Origin: Gammaproteobacteria bacterium
Lineage (GTDB): Bacteria; Pseudomonadota; Gammaproteobacteria; Pseudomonadales; Pseudohongiellaceae
Direction of reading: 5' to 3'
DNA length: 13,636 bases
Assembly: GCA_003451715.1 (NCBI GenBank)
Contig: DMJN01000044.1
Location: forward strand, 5,578-19,213
Shown in pieces: positions 6,289-13,620 of the stretch. Both the position numbers and the translations under genes were made by a program. The notes under the pieces are model-generated. The model was not told where the DNA came from. It saw only the letters and a program-made list of their open reading frames with translations, and made no database searches. Each line of letters starts with the position of its first letter. Position 1 is the stretch's first letter.

Positions 6289-7623
6289 ATGAACGAGGCA
6301 GATAGTGAATTGTCAGCACAGGGGGCTGTTAATCCCGGCACCCGACGGGAGATACTGGCCTGGGCATTTTACGATTTCGCCAATTCCGGCTACACCACGG
6401 TCGTATTGACTGCAATCTACAGCGCCTACTTCGTTGGCGTGGTCGCGGCCCAGCTCGACCAGCAATCTCCCGGCACCGGTACACTGCTATGGACGCTCTC
6501 AGTTGCCATCGCCAATTTCTGCGTGCTCATCAGCGGACCGGTGATCGGAGCCATCGCCGATTATAGGGCGTCTAAAAAATCCTTTCTGCTGCTAACCACC
6601 ATAGCCTGTGTGTTATCGACTGGTCTGCTGGGTATTGCAGGGCCGGGTGCTGTACTTTTTGCAATGGCACTGGCGGTAGTTTCCTCCATCGCCTTCGCCA
6701 GTGGTGAAAACCTCATCGCAGCCTTTCTGCCGGAGATTGCCCATACTGACAACATGGGTCGTGTCTCCGGTTACGGCTGGAGCCTGGGTTATTTCGGTGG
6801 TCTGCTCACACTGGGGATTTGCCTGGCGTATATAAGCTGGGCGGAAGGCCAGGGTCTGGGAGCAACCCACTACGTGCCGATGTCCCTGCTTTTTACAGCC
6901 ATAATCTTCGCTGTGACGGCGGCCCCAACTTTTCTCTGGCTAAACGAACGTGCCATCCCCAAACCACTGCCGCATGGATTGACCTACCTTCAAGCAGGCT
7001 TCGCCGAGGTGCGCAATACCCTGGTCCACACCGCTCAATTGCCAGACCTGTTCCGTTTCCTGGTGTGTCTTACGCTGTTCCAGGCGGGTGTTGCCACGGT
7101 AATCGTCGTGGCTGCCATCTATGCCCAGGAAGTCATTGGTTTCGACAGCCAGCAGCTAATCATTCTCATCATGGTGGTGAACTTTACGGCTGCCGCTGGT
7201 GCCTTCGTGTTCGGTTTCGCCCAGGACCACTGGGGCTCAGTGCCGAGCCTTGCGGCAGGGCTGTTGGTATGGATCGTGGCAATCGTGCTGACTCTACTGG
7301 CGGATACGGATCGGGATGTATGGATCGCCGCCAACCTGATCGGCCTGGCAATGGGAGCCACCCAGGCCGGAGGCCGCGCCTTGATAGGTCGGCTCACCCC
7401 CGAGGCGCGTAATGCCGAGTTCTTCGGTTTGTGGGGACTGGCCACAAGAGCGGCGGCAATACTGGGGCCAGTCAGTTACGGAATCACCAACCGCCTGACC
7501 AATGGTAATTACCAGGTGGCGCTGCTAACCACATTGGCATTCTTCGTGTTGGGGCTACTGATGTTGTTCACCGTCAATGAGGAACGCGGAGTACAGGCTG
7601 GTCGGTGTTATGGTGAGAAATAG
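6289..7623 (+). CDS. MFS transporter, UMF1 / Atg22-like family
   Basis: A 444-residue inner-membrane protein with about 12 predicted hydrophobic segments, for example near 36-55, 66-90, 99-117, 120-140, 165-182, 197-217, 255-280, 288-310, 318-338, 346-362, 382-402 and 408-428. The family signature is WAFYDFANSGYTT at residues 25-37. The MFS motif-A-like loop is GAIADYRASKK at 87-97. The block GATQAGGRALIGRLTPEARN (356-375) is typical of UMF1/Atg22-like transporters, which in yeast export vacuolar amino acids. Bacterial substrates are largely unknown. AAGGAA lies 9 bases before the ATG. After the usual NEERG ending, the last residues (VQAGRCYGEK) run into the repeat at 7613, which supplies the TAG stop. 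It is a single-gene unit. Confidence 0.9.
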   Translation: MNEADSELSAQGAVNPGTRREILAWAFYDFANSGYTTVVLTAIYSAYFVGVVAAQLDQQSPGTGTLLWTLSVAIANFCVLISGPVIGAIADYRASKKSFLLLTTIACVLSTGLLGIAGPGAVLFAMALAVVSSIAFASGENLIAAFLPEIAHTDNMGRVSGYGWSLGYFGGLLTLGICLAYISWAEGQGLGATHYVPMSLLFTAIIFAVTAAPTFLWLNERAIPKPLPHGLTYLQAGFAEVRNTLVHTAQLPDLFRFLVCLTLFQAGVATVIVVAAIYAQEVIGFDSQQLIILIMVVNFTAAAGAFVFGFAQDHWGSVPSLAAGLLVWIVAIVLTLLADTDRDVWIAANLIGLAMGATQAGGRALIGRLTPEARNAEFFGLWGLATRAAAILGPVSYGITNRLTNGNYQVALLTTLAFFVLGLLMLFTVNEERGVQAGRCYGEK

Positions 7624-7642
7624 ATCCGTCCCTATTTCTCAC
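7613..7642. repeat. Repeat copy A: perfect 11-bp hairpin carrying both convergent stop codons
   Basis: GTGAGAAATAG (7613-7623) pairs perfectly with CTATTTCTCAC (7632-7642) around the 8-base loop ATCCGTCC. The left arm ends the transporter gene (GAG AAA TAG) and the right arm, read on -, ends the nuclease-like gene (GAG AAA TAG). Both proteins therefore finish in Glu-Lys. Read on -, the element contains AATAGGGACGGATCTATTT, which is related to the two copies at 10107 and 10166. No T-run follows, so termination would not be canonical. Confidence 0.75.
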
Positions 7643-8492
7643 ATCCCAACTCGGCCAGTAACTGATTGGATTGTTTTAAATTCCTACCCGGAAACAGCGT
7701 CAGACTCGTCATGCGTTCAAGCTGATCGAGCGCTGCGGTATGTTCACAGAATGATTCGTGGGGGTGCAGGTCCTCTGAAAACACGAACACGGCATAGTCC
7801 GATCGATCGACAACCACCTTGAAAAATGCCACCGGCTTCTGCATAACAGGGGCTCTGGTACTAAGTGGCTCGGTGATCAGAAACAGTGGGCCGGTCACGA
7901 CATGCAGCGTGTCTTTACTTCGCACCAGCCTATTCAGTGCCTGCTCCAACTGCAACCAGGCACCGCGCCTTAATGAGGAAGGCATCACGACCATGTTGCT
8001 GAGCTTGTTCAGATCCGGCCAGTAGGGTGTGTTGGCAAAACTGGTCATGGGTGCCAGGCGGGCACTGTATTCCTGCGCCAGGGAGGGCACGCTCTGCCCG
8101 GCGTAGAGACTATTAGCGGCGCTGATCTCCGCCAGTGTCAGACCCTGATCACCCAACTCTAACCGGTCCCAGGCGGGGGAGAATTCCACCAGTTCATCGG
8201 GTTGCCACTGTCGAGGTAATAACGAAGCAACACCGACAGCTTCGCCGGTCAACTGATAGGCGACCCAATCAGCGAGGCCTGTATAACCATTGAGCCCGGC
8301 CGCGTAGAGGTGATGAATGACAACATTGGCCTGTCTGGCCGACAGCTGCGACTGGTATTGCGGGCAAACTCCCTGACAGTGAGTAACGGCAACATCCTGC
8401 GCCTGTGCTGGGAGGATCATAATGGCAGTAAACAAGTGGGCTGAGAGCGCGAGACCCTGCCAGGCTGTGTTTTTATTTCGATATAATGTCAT
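7632..8492 (-). CDS. Exported DNA/RNA non-specific endonuclease-fold protein lacking catalytic residues
   Basis: With the start at 8492 the protein has 286 residues. It has a Sec signal peptide ending in ILPAQAQD, so it acts in the periplasm or outside. (The open frame runs upstream to 8609, but that part would precede a good signal peptide and cross into the ychJ leader.) The fold of the NUC1/Serratia nuclease family (PF01223) is evident from DWVAYQLTGE, LAPMTSF, LSNMVVMPSSLRRGAWLQLE, LHVVTGPLF and KPVAFFKVVVD. The DRGH motif with the catalytic histidine is replaced: the family pattern DRGHLAP reads YSARLAP here. The magnesium-binding Asn of the LNxGxW segment is Arg (LRRGAW). Cysteines at four sites may form disulfides. 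It is probably a pseudoenzyme with a binding or structural role, or an enzyme with a different active site. It is divergent from ychJ and convergent with the transporter. Confidence 0.75.
   Translation of the reverse strand: MTLYRNKNTAWQGLALSAHLFTAIMILPAQAQDVAVTHCQGVCPQYQSQLSARQANVVIHHLYAAGLNGYTGLADWVAYQLTGEAVGVASLLPRQWQPDELVEFSPAWDRLELGDQGLTLAEISAANSLYAGQSVPSLAQEYSARLAPMTSFANTPYWPDLNKLSNMVVMPSSLRRGAWLQLEQALNRLVRSKDTLHVVTGPLFLITEPLSTRAPVMQKPVAFFKVVVDRSDYAVFVFSEDLHPHESFCEHTAALDQLERMTSLTLFPGRNLKQSNQLLAELGCEK
8482..8487 (+). promoter_or_regulatory. Candidate -10 element for ychJ
   Basis: An exact TATAAT on + lies 70 to 96 bases upstream of the possible ychJ starts. It sits inside the first codons of the divergent nuclease-like gene if that starts at 8492. 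The -35 region (around 8457-8464, CTGCCAGG) is poor and there is no extended -10 TG. A start site near 8494 is inferred. Confidence 0.35.
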
Positions 8493-8577
8493 TAGAATCA
8501 CTACCAGGTTTATTTTCGGACCGCAGAATAGCATAGTCTTCAGAATTGCATTTGCGATGGAACAAGAATTCCAGCTA

Positions 8578-8970
8578 ATGATTGAAAACCTCAAGACATG
8601 CCCCTGCACATCGGGTAAAGCCTATAACAAGTGCTGTGGCCCGTTTCTGGAGCGCCATGCGACACCCCGCACAGTCAAACAGCTCATGCGCTCGAGATAC
8701 ACTGCCTTCGCATTGGGTGGTCACGGCGGCTACCTGCTGGATACCTGGCACCCTTCACAGTCAGTAGGCTTAACCGCCGAATCCTTGTCGCTAAAGGCGA
8801 CACAGTGGCTGGGACTCAAAATCCTGGATTTCAGCCAGCAGGGCGATGCGGGTATGGTGGAGTTCGAGGCAAGCTATTCCGACAAAGAAGGCAATAAGGG
8901 AGTGCACCATGAAAAATCCCAGTTCGTCCGTGAGGGTGGAAAGTGGCTGTATCTGCGGCATGAAGCTTGA
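8578..8970 (+). CDS. ychJ: YchJ-family SEC-C metal-binding protein
   Basis: A small cytoplasmic protein of 130 residues from this start. It opens with a SEC-C zinc-binding motif, CPCTSGKAYNKCC, with cysteines at residues 8, 10, 19 and 20. The rest follows the UPF0225/YchJ pattern: LMRSRYTAFALG, YLLDTWHPS, VEFEASY, the HEKSQFVREGGKWLYL segment. The cellular role of this NTF2-like fold is not established. It lacks the second, C-terminal SEC-C motif of the E. coli protein, so it is a short form. The start at 8578 gives the usual short lead before CPC. An ATG at 8557 would add 7 residues. Neither has a strong ribosome site, and the frame is open upstream to 8422. It is divergent from the nuclease-like gene and about 130 bp before the methyltransferase gene. 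Confidence 0.88.
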   Translation: MIENLKTCPCTSGKAYNKCCGPFLERHATPRTVKQLMRSRYTAFALGGHGGYLLDTWHPSQSVGLTAESLSLKATQWLGLKILDFSQQGDAGMVEFEASYSDKEGNKGVHHEKSQFVREGGKWLYLRHEA

Positions 8971-9064
8971 TACTAACCATGGGGTGAAACCTGAGATTCT
9001 GCTCGCTCCCCTGAACTAGATCTTATTTTTGATAGATTGAAGCTGTATAGTCCCTGTCACGACT

Positions 9065-9070
9065 TATAAT
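9065..9070 (+). promoter_or_regulatory. Candidate -10 element for the methyltransferase gene
   Basis: An exact TATAAT lies 30 bases upstream of the ATG at 9101, which would give a start site near 9077 and a short leader with AAGGA at 9089-9093. The best -35-like hexamer, TTGAAG (9037-9042), is 22 bases away, longer than usual, so the promoter call is only moderate. Confidence 0.4.
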
Positions 9071-9100
9071 CGGTGCCAGACAATTCACAAGGATTAATAG

Positions 9101-10090
9101 ATGCGCCTGCTGCTGTTCATCCTCATCTCAATCATTCTCTCGCCCATTCTGATCATTGGATTGATCGTCTATACATATCGCTTGCGCCGATTTTCAATTC
9201 CACAAAAGATCTCCGGCACCGCCAACGAGCCCCATGGGGCCCGGGTGCTTATGCACGTGGCTGGTACGCGAAAAGATTCAGTGGCCTACGCACTCTGCGG
9301 GCACTTGCCGGTGTATTCCTTAGCGGTCCGCTACTGCATGATCGAGGTTTTCCACCTGGCCTGTCTATTGAGCGGCTACAAGGGTTCATTCTTTTCCTAT
9401 CCCGGACCACGACCGTCCACCCTGATGACTTTTATTTCCCATCGAACGTCATTCTTCGATGATGCCATCAACGACGCCCTGACCCGAGCGGACAATCCCG
9501 CCAGGCAATTCGTCGTGCTCGGTGCCGGTTTTGACACGCGCTGCTATGACCTCCCGACCGGAGCGGATGTGAAATGTTTCGAAGTAGACATGGCTCCGAC
9601 GCTGAATGCAAAAATCACAGGGCTCAGATCGGCGGGTATTCCCCACGATCATGTAAGCTTTGTAGAAACCGATTTCAATCAGCAGACCTGGTTCGATGCT
9701 CTGGTGGATGCTGGACTCGATACCAGCCTCACCACGTTTATCCTATGGGAAGGCGTAACCATGTACCTTAACGAAGACGCTGTGCTCGATACGTTTAAAC
9801 TCGCTGCGGGATTGCCAGAGGGTAGCGAAATCAGCTTCGACTATTTCAGCGGGGAACTGATCAATCTCGAGCCGCCCTACGAAAAAGTCGGTTCGCGCAT
9901 GCTGAAATCTAGCATGAAGTACTACGAGGAGGAGCTCTTATACGGGATCAGTACGCAAAAACCCGCCCGAGAGAAGGTAGAGAAAGTGCTCAACGATTGT
10001 TGCTTGCAGTTAAGCAAGTTAGAGCACACACAGACTGAAGAGCCGCCGACAATTCCGATGTATTGTTTTGCAACGGCGCGCACGGACTGA
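9101..10090 (+). CDS. Membrane-anchored SAM-dependent methyltransferase (LCM / TIGR00027 type)
   Basis: A class I methyltransferase of the leucine carboxyl methyltransferase-like family (PF04072/TIGR00027), 329 residues. The SAM-binding loop is VVLGAGFDTRCYDL at residues 138-151. It is followed by the acidic pair FEVDMA at 160-165 (E161, D163), ETDF at 189-192, and the family motif LWEGVTMYL at 215-223. The acceptor is unknown; relatives are associated with O-methylation of small molecules. The first about 25 residues (MRLLLFILISIILSPILIIG onward) form a hydrophobic helix followed by RLRR, so the catalytic domain is probably anchored on the cytoplasmic face of the inner membrane. Such an anchor is not usual for the family. 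AAGGA lies 7 bases before the ATG. It is a single-gene unit, convergent with the permease gene. Confidence 0.85.
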   Translation: MRLLLFILISIILSPILIIGLIVYTYRLRRFSIPQKISGTANEPHGARVLMHVAGTRKDSVAYALCGHLPVYSLAVRYCMIEVFHLACLLSGYKGSFFSYPGPRPSTLMTFISHRTSFFDDAINDALTRADNPARQFVVLGAGFDTRCYDLPTGADVKCFEVDMAPTLNAKITGLRSAGIPHDHVSFVETDFNQQTWFDALVDAGLDTSLTTFILWEGVTMYLNEDAVLDTFKLAAGLPEGSEISFDYFSGELINLEPPYEKVGSRMLKSSMKYYEEELLYGISTQKPAREKVEKVLNDCCLQLSKLEHTQTEEPPTIPMYCFATARTD

Positions 10091-10106
10091 TCCTTTATTC
10101 TCCTAC

Positions 10107-10132
10107 GAGAATTAGGGACAAATCAATTTTTC
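10107..10132 (+). repeat. Repeat copy B, 16 bp after the methyltransferase stop
   Basis: On + this reads GAGAATTAGGGACAAATC and then a T-rich tail. Compared over 26 bases with copy A read on -, 21 positions agree, with the shared core AGGGAC. With copy C in opposite orientation it forms an imperfect inverted pair around the 33-bp segment 10133-10165. The AATTTTTCC tail gives a short T-run but no proper stem directly precedes it, so it is not called a terminator. Confidence 0.6.
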
Positions 10133-10165
10133 CATTAGTTCTATCAAGTTAACTGTAAACTTTTA

Positions 10166-10192
10166 CAAGAATAGATCTATCCCAATTTACTC
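10166..10192 (-). repeat. Repeat copy C, covering the permease stop codon
   Basis: Read on -, it begins GAGTAAATTGGGATAGATC and continues TATTCTTG. It shares GAG, GGGA and GATCTATT with copy A and lies in inverted orientation to copy B. The GAG TAA at its start is the last codon and stop of the permease gene, just as GAG AAA TAG in copy A ends two other genes. The three copies suggest a dispersed REP-like family placed at gene ends. Confidence 0.55.
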
Positions 10193-12583
10193 CGTGCGAA
10201 TCGACTCCGTAGGATTTGACTGCGCCGCCTTTAGCGCCTGCCCCGCTACAGTAGCCAATGCCACCAGCATTGCCAGCACAATTGCCACACCGAAGATGTC
10301 CCAACTCACCGTGATACGATTGGCGAACATCCCCAGCCACTGATTGGCTAGAATCCAACTGACCGGTACGGCAATCAGGGCGGCCACCAGCACCGGCTTT
10401 GAAAAAGAATAGGACAATAGCAGAACGATTTGACCGGCCGAGGCACCCACAACTTTGCGAATCCCCACTTCCTTGCGCCGCTTTTCGGTCATGAATGAGG
10501 CAAGTGCAAACAGCCCCATGCAGGCGATGCCGATCGCCAGCAGGGTAAAGGCCTGCAACAAGCGACTGATCTGCTGCTCCAGGTGGTATTGCGTCTCGAA
10601 ATCCTCTGCCAGAAAGAAATACTCGAAGGGAGTGTCAGGCACAAAGGATTCCCAGACCCGCTGAATTGCGGCGATGGTATCCGGTAGATTTTCCGCTACC
10701 AGTTTTACCGACACGAAGGCATAGGAGTCGGGACGAATATAGAGCACCAGCGGTTCGACTTCGAATTGCAGGGAGCGATAATTAAAATCCCGCATCACCC
10801 CGATGATATTGCGGCTGTCTGAGAACTGCCGTGTGAGCTCACGCCCGATGGGTTGTTGCGCATCGGTCCAACCCAACGCCTGGTAGGCCGCTTCGTTGAG
10901 CACGAAGGCACTGTCGGCATCGGTTTCATAGTCACGGGAAAATCCACGACCGGAAATTAGTCCCAGGGAATAGGTTTCGATGAAGTCATGATCCACCGGC
11001 AGGAAGAAGAAGGTCTGACCACCCTCATTCTGCCCCCTCTCAAGGTCGGCGACATTGCTGGGCATGGGACGACCCGGAACCGATTCCGAGGCAGTCACCT
11101 GCTGCACACCGGGTATGGCCAACAGGGTTTCGCGCAATGCCTCCAGCTGTTCCTCGAGTACGTCGGTGTAGTTGGCATTGATTACCAGAGTCTGTTCCTT
11201 GTCGAACCCCATGTCTGTCGACAGCATATAGTCGAGCTGTCGTTGTGCGATCAGTGAGCCGATGATCAGCATCACCGAGATGGCGAACTGGAAAACCACC
11301 AGGCTCTGCCGCAGCCAGGCTCTGGCTGAACCTGGACTGGATTGAGATTTCAGTGCATCACCGGGCCCGAATGAGGCGAGCACGAATGCCGGGTAGAGAC
11401 CTGCCACTATCCCAACTCCAACTGCTCCGAACAGGAGACCCAATAATAGCGGCCATTGTTCAAGGTAATTCAATGCCAATGATTTCTCGGCCAGCGCATT
11501 GAAAGAAGGCAACAACAGTTGAATGGCGACCAATGCCACCACCAGCGAGATGACTGCGATAGTAATCGACTCTCCCAGAAACTGTGAGATTAACTGCTGC
11601 CGTTCGGCACCCAGAGTCTTACGTAAGCCCACTTCCTTGGCCCGCTCGGTGGAACGTGCCGTGGACAGGTTGATGAAGTTTATGCAGGCGATCAGCAGAA
11701 CGAACAGGGCCACCGCGGCAAACACGAAAACAGTTTCCCGGGTACTATTATTGCCCAGTTCATAGCGATAATTGGACGTGAGATGAATGTCTTCCAGTGG
11801 CTGCAGGAAGAGGAACTGGCGATAGCCGCTATCAGCTTCTTCATCGCCTACATAGCGTGAAGGCATCTCGTACAACACATCCGCCACTGTATCCGGCCCG
11901 GTGCCCGGTAACAATTTCAAATAAGTATGGTACTGCAATCCCCACCAGTTCCACCCAGTAGCAGGCCCCTGCATCGACTCGAGAGTGGAGAATGAACCCA
12001 GCAGGTCGAAACTGAAATGGGATTGGGGGGGTACATCGGCGACCACAGCACGCACGGTCATGGTGCGCTCGGCAATCTCCACCAGTTGACCCACGGCATT
12101 TGCCGATCCGAAATAGCGCTGCGCGGTGGATTCGGTCATGACCAGGCTATCGGGAGTCACCAGTGCCTGGCTGAGATCACCCTGAATGCCCTGGAAGCTG
12201 AATACGTCGAAGAAAGCGGCATCTGCAAAATAGGCCTGCTCCTCGAAAAAAGAAATATCACCGTAGGTCACGCTCACCGGATTGCGATTCAGGCGCGTGC
12301 CTGCTTCTATCTGCGTCGTTTCACTCAGAGCGGCCGGTAGCATCGGTGCGGAAGCGGCAGAGGAAAATTCCGGGGCTCCACCGGTGGAGAATCGCTCCAC
12401 GCGGAGGCGGTAGATACGGCCTGAGTCATCATGGAATTTATCGAAACTGAGTTCGTCGACGACGAACAACATGATCAGGATGGAACATACCATTCCCAGG
12501 CTCAGCCCTGCGACATTGATTGCAAAGCTGATCCGGTTCCTGAGTAAGGAACGCAGCGTTACTTTCAGATAGTTCTTGAACAT
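10187..12583 (-). CDS. FtsX/MacB-type ABC transporter permease with two FtsX domains
   Basis: A 798-residue inner-membrane protein. Its order is an N-terminal helix (about 17-42), a MacB-like periplasmic domain (about 45-280), an FtsX domain with three helices (about 285-308, 338-358, 378-402), a further helix at 425-446, a second periplasmic domain (about 450-670), and a C-terminal FtsX domain (about 677-698, 720-744, 764-785). The paired cytoplasmic motifs EVGLRKTLGA (317-326) and EVGIRKVVGA (704-713) mark the coupling loops expected to meet an ABC ATPase. Proteins of this type work in MacB-like mechanotransmission or efflux and stress sensing. No ATPase gene lies next to it, so the partner must be elsewhere. 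The ATG at 12583 has GGAG 11 bases upstream, a loose fit. Confidence 0.9.
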   Translation of the reverse strand: MFKNYLKVTLRSLLRNRISFAINVAGLSLGMVCSILIMLFVVDELSFDKFHDDSGRIYRLRVERFSTGGAPEFSSAASAPMLPAALSETTQIEAGTRLNRNPVSVTYGDISFFEEQAYFADAAFFDVFSFQGIQGDLSQALVTPDSLVMTESTAQRYFGSANAVGQLVEIAERTMTVRAVVADVPPQSHFSFDLLGSFSTLESMQGPATGWNWWGLQYHTYLKLLPGTGPDTVADVLYEMPSRYVGDEEADSGYRQFLFLQPLEDIHLTSNYRYELGNNSTRETVFVFAAVALFVLLIACINFINLSTARSTERAKEVGLRKTLGAERQQLISQFLGESITIAVISLVVALVAIQLLLPSFNALAEKSLALNYLEQWPLLLGLLFGAVGVGIVAGLYPAFVLASFGPGDALKSQSSPGSARAWLRQSLVVFQFAISVMLIIGSLIAQRQLDYMLSTDMGFDKEQTLVINANYTDVLEEQLEALRETLLAIPGVQQVTASESVPGRPMPSNVADLERGQNEGGQTFFFLPVDHDFIETYSLGLISGRGFSRDYETDADSAFVLNEAAYQALGWTDAQQPIGRELTRQFSDSRNIIGVMRDFNYRSLQFEVEPLVLYIRPDSYAFVSVKLVAENLPDTIAAIQRVWESFVPDTPFEYFFLAEDFETQYHLEQQISRLLQAFTLLAIGIACMGLFALASFMTEKRRKEVGIRKVVGASAGQIVLLLSYSFSKPVLVAALIAVPVSWILANQWLGMFANRITVSWDIFGVAIVLAMLVALATVAGQALKAAQSNPTESIRTE

Positions 12584-12764
12584 GGCGCGAGAAGCTCCGG
12601 AGTGCAGGTTCTGATTATTGTGTTATTAGACTACTGGCTGGAATAGAAGGTTTACACCGCTATGCGCTGAATGTCCAAAGAAAAGAGTTGGAACTATTCC
12701 GAAATACGTTTGCACAATCGTCTCTAATTGTTAAGAATCGAATAAACGGGCGGACTGCAATCCT

Positions 12765-13613
12765 ATGAATATTCAACCATCTCAGGCCACGCTGGGCACA
12801 ATTATTACCGGAATAAGCCTGGCTGAATTAGGCGATTCAGTGTGGCAGGAGCTCGAAGCGGCGTTCCTGGAATTCGGTCTGCTGGTATTTCCCGCTCAGC
12901 ACCTGTCCCATGCCGACCAGGCTGCATTCGGTCGTCGCTTCGGCGAAATCGAGCAGCTTCAGTCCGGCAAGGATGTCGTCCCGCTCAGCAATCAGCGCCG
13001 TGATGGCAGCCTGCGCAAAGAAAAAGAGCACCTCATGCAGATCCTGATTGGCAATGAAGGCTGGCATACCGACAGCTCCTATATGCCGCTGACATCCAAG
13101 GCGGCCATGTTGTCTGCCCACACCGTGCCCAGTAGCGGCGGACAAACTGAGTGGGCCGATGCCCGGGCAGGATACGAAACTCTCGATCAAGCGACCCGCG
13201 AACGTATCGCTGACCTGACAGCCCATCATTCGCTTTACTATTCCCAGGCCAAAATCGGGCACGAAGCCAAGCCAGGCGCCAGCTTCGGCCTGCACGACCA
13301 AGCCCCACCCTTGCGCCCGCTGGTGAAGGTGCACCCGCTTACCGGCAGGCCGGCCCTGTTCGTCGGTCGACATGCCTACGGCATTCCCGGCCTTTCCGAG
13401 AGCGAGTCCGAAGCGCTGATTGCCGAGTTGATGAATGCCATCTGCCAGCCCGAACACATCTACACCCACCAATGGCAACCCGGCGACATCGCCGTGTGGG
13501 ATAATCGTGCCTTGCTGCATCGCGCCCGGCCCTATGATATTTCCGAACCCCGCGTGATGTTCCACACCCGCATCGCCGGTGATCCACAGTTTGAAACGGC
13601 GCTGCAAGTTTAG
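12765..13613 (+). CDS. TauD/TfdA-family Fe(II)/2-oxoglutarate-dependent dioxygenase
   Basis: A 282-residue cytoplasmic oxygenase that would couple 2-oxoglutarate decarboxylation to hydroxylation of an organic substrate, as TauD does with taurine or TfdA with 2,4-D. The iron triad is visible: H101 and D103 in GWHTDSSYM, and H252 in LLHRARPYD. The 2-oxoglutarate-binding residues are T128 (GGQTEW) and R263 (ISEPRVMFHTRI). The length suits the family. The substrate is not evident, and with no sulfonate or sulfate transporter nearby a taurine role is not supported. The ribosome site is weak (only GGCGGA at a long distance), so translation may be modest. It is divergent from the permease gene across 181 bp with no clear promoter. 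Confidence 0.9.
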   Translation: MNIQPSQATLGTIITGISLAELGDSVWQELEAAFLEFGLLVFPAQHLSHADQAAFGRRFGEIEQLQSGKDVVPLSNQRRDGSLRKEKEHLMQILIGNEGWHTDSSYMPLTSKAAMLSAHTVPSSGGQTEWADARAGYETLDQATRERIADLTAHHSLYYSQAKIGHEAKPGASFGLHDQAPPLRPLVKVHPLTGRPALFVGRHAYGIPGLSESESEALIAELMNAICQPEHIYTHQWQPGDIAVWDNRALLHRARPYDISEPRVMFHTRIAGDPQFETALQV

Positions 13614-13620
13614 AATCAAA

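Noticed and set aside
6819..7412. 197-codon plus-strand frame inside the transporter gene
   Set aside because: It is an out-of-frame reading of transmembrane coding sequence, Arg/Gly/Pro-rich, with no independent signals.
9073..9462. 129-codon plus-strand frame overlapping the methyltransferase start
   Set aside because: It is out of frame with the methyltransferase and ends before its SAM motif, and the strong ribosome site points to 9101.
12584..12764. Possible promoter TTGCAC plus AAGAAT before the dioxygenase gene
   Set aside because: Only about half the consensus positions match, and there is no supporting context.
12837..13619. 260-codon minus-strand frame covering nearly all of the dioxygenase gene
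   Set aside because: The + frame has the complete iron and 2-oxoglutarate motifs. The antisense frame has none and looks like a codon-bias shadow.
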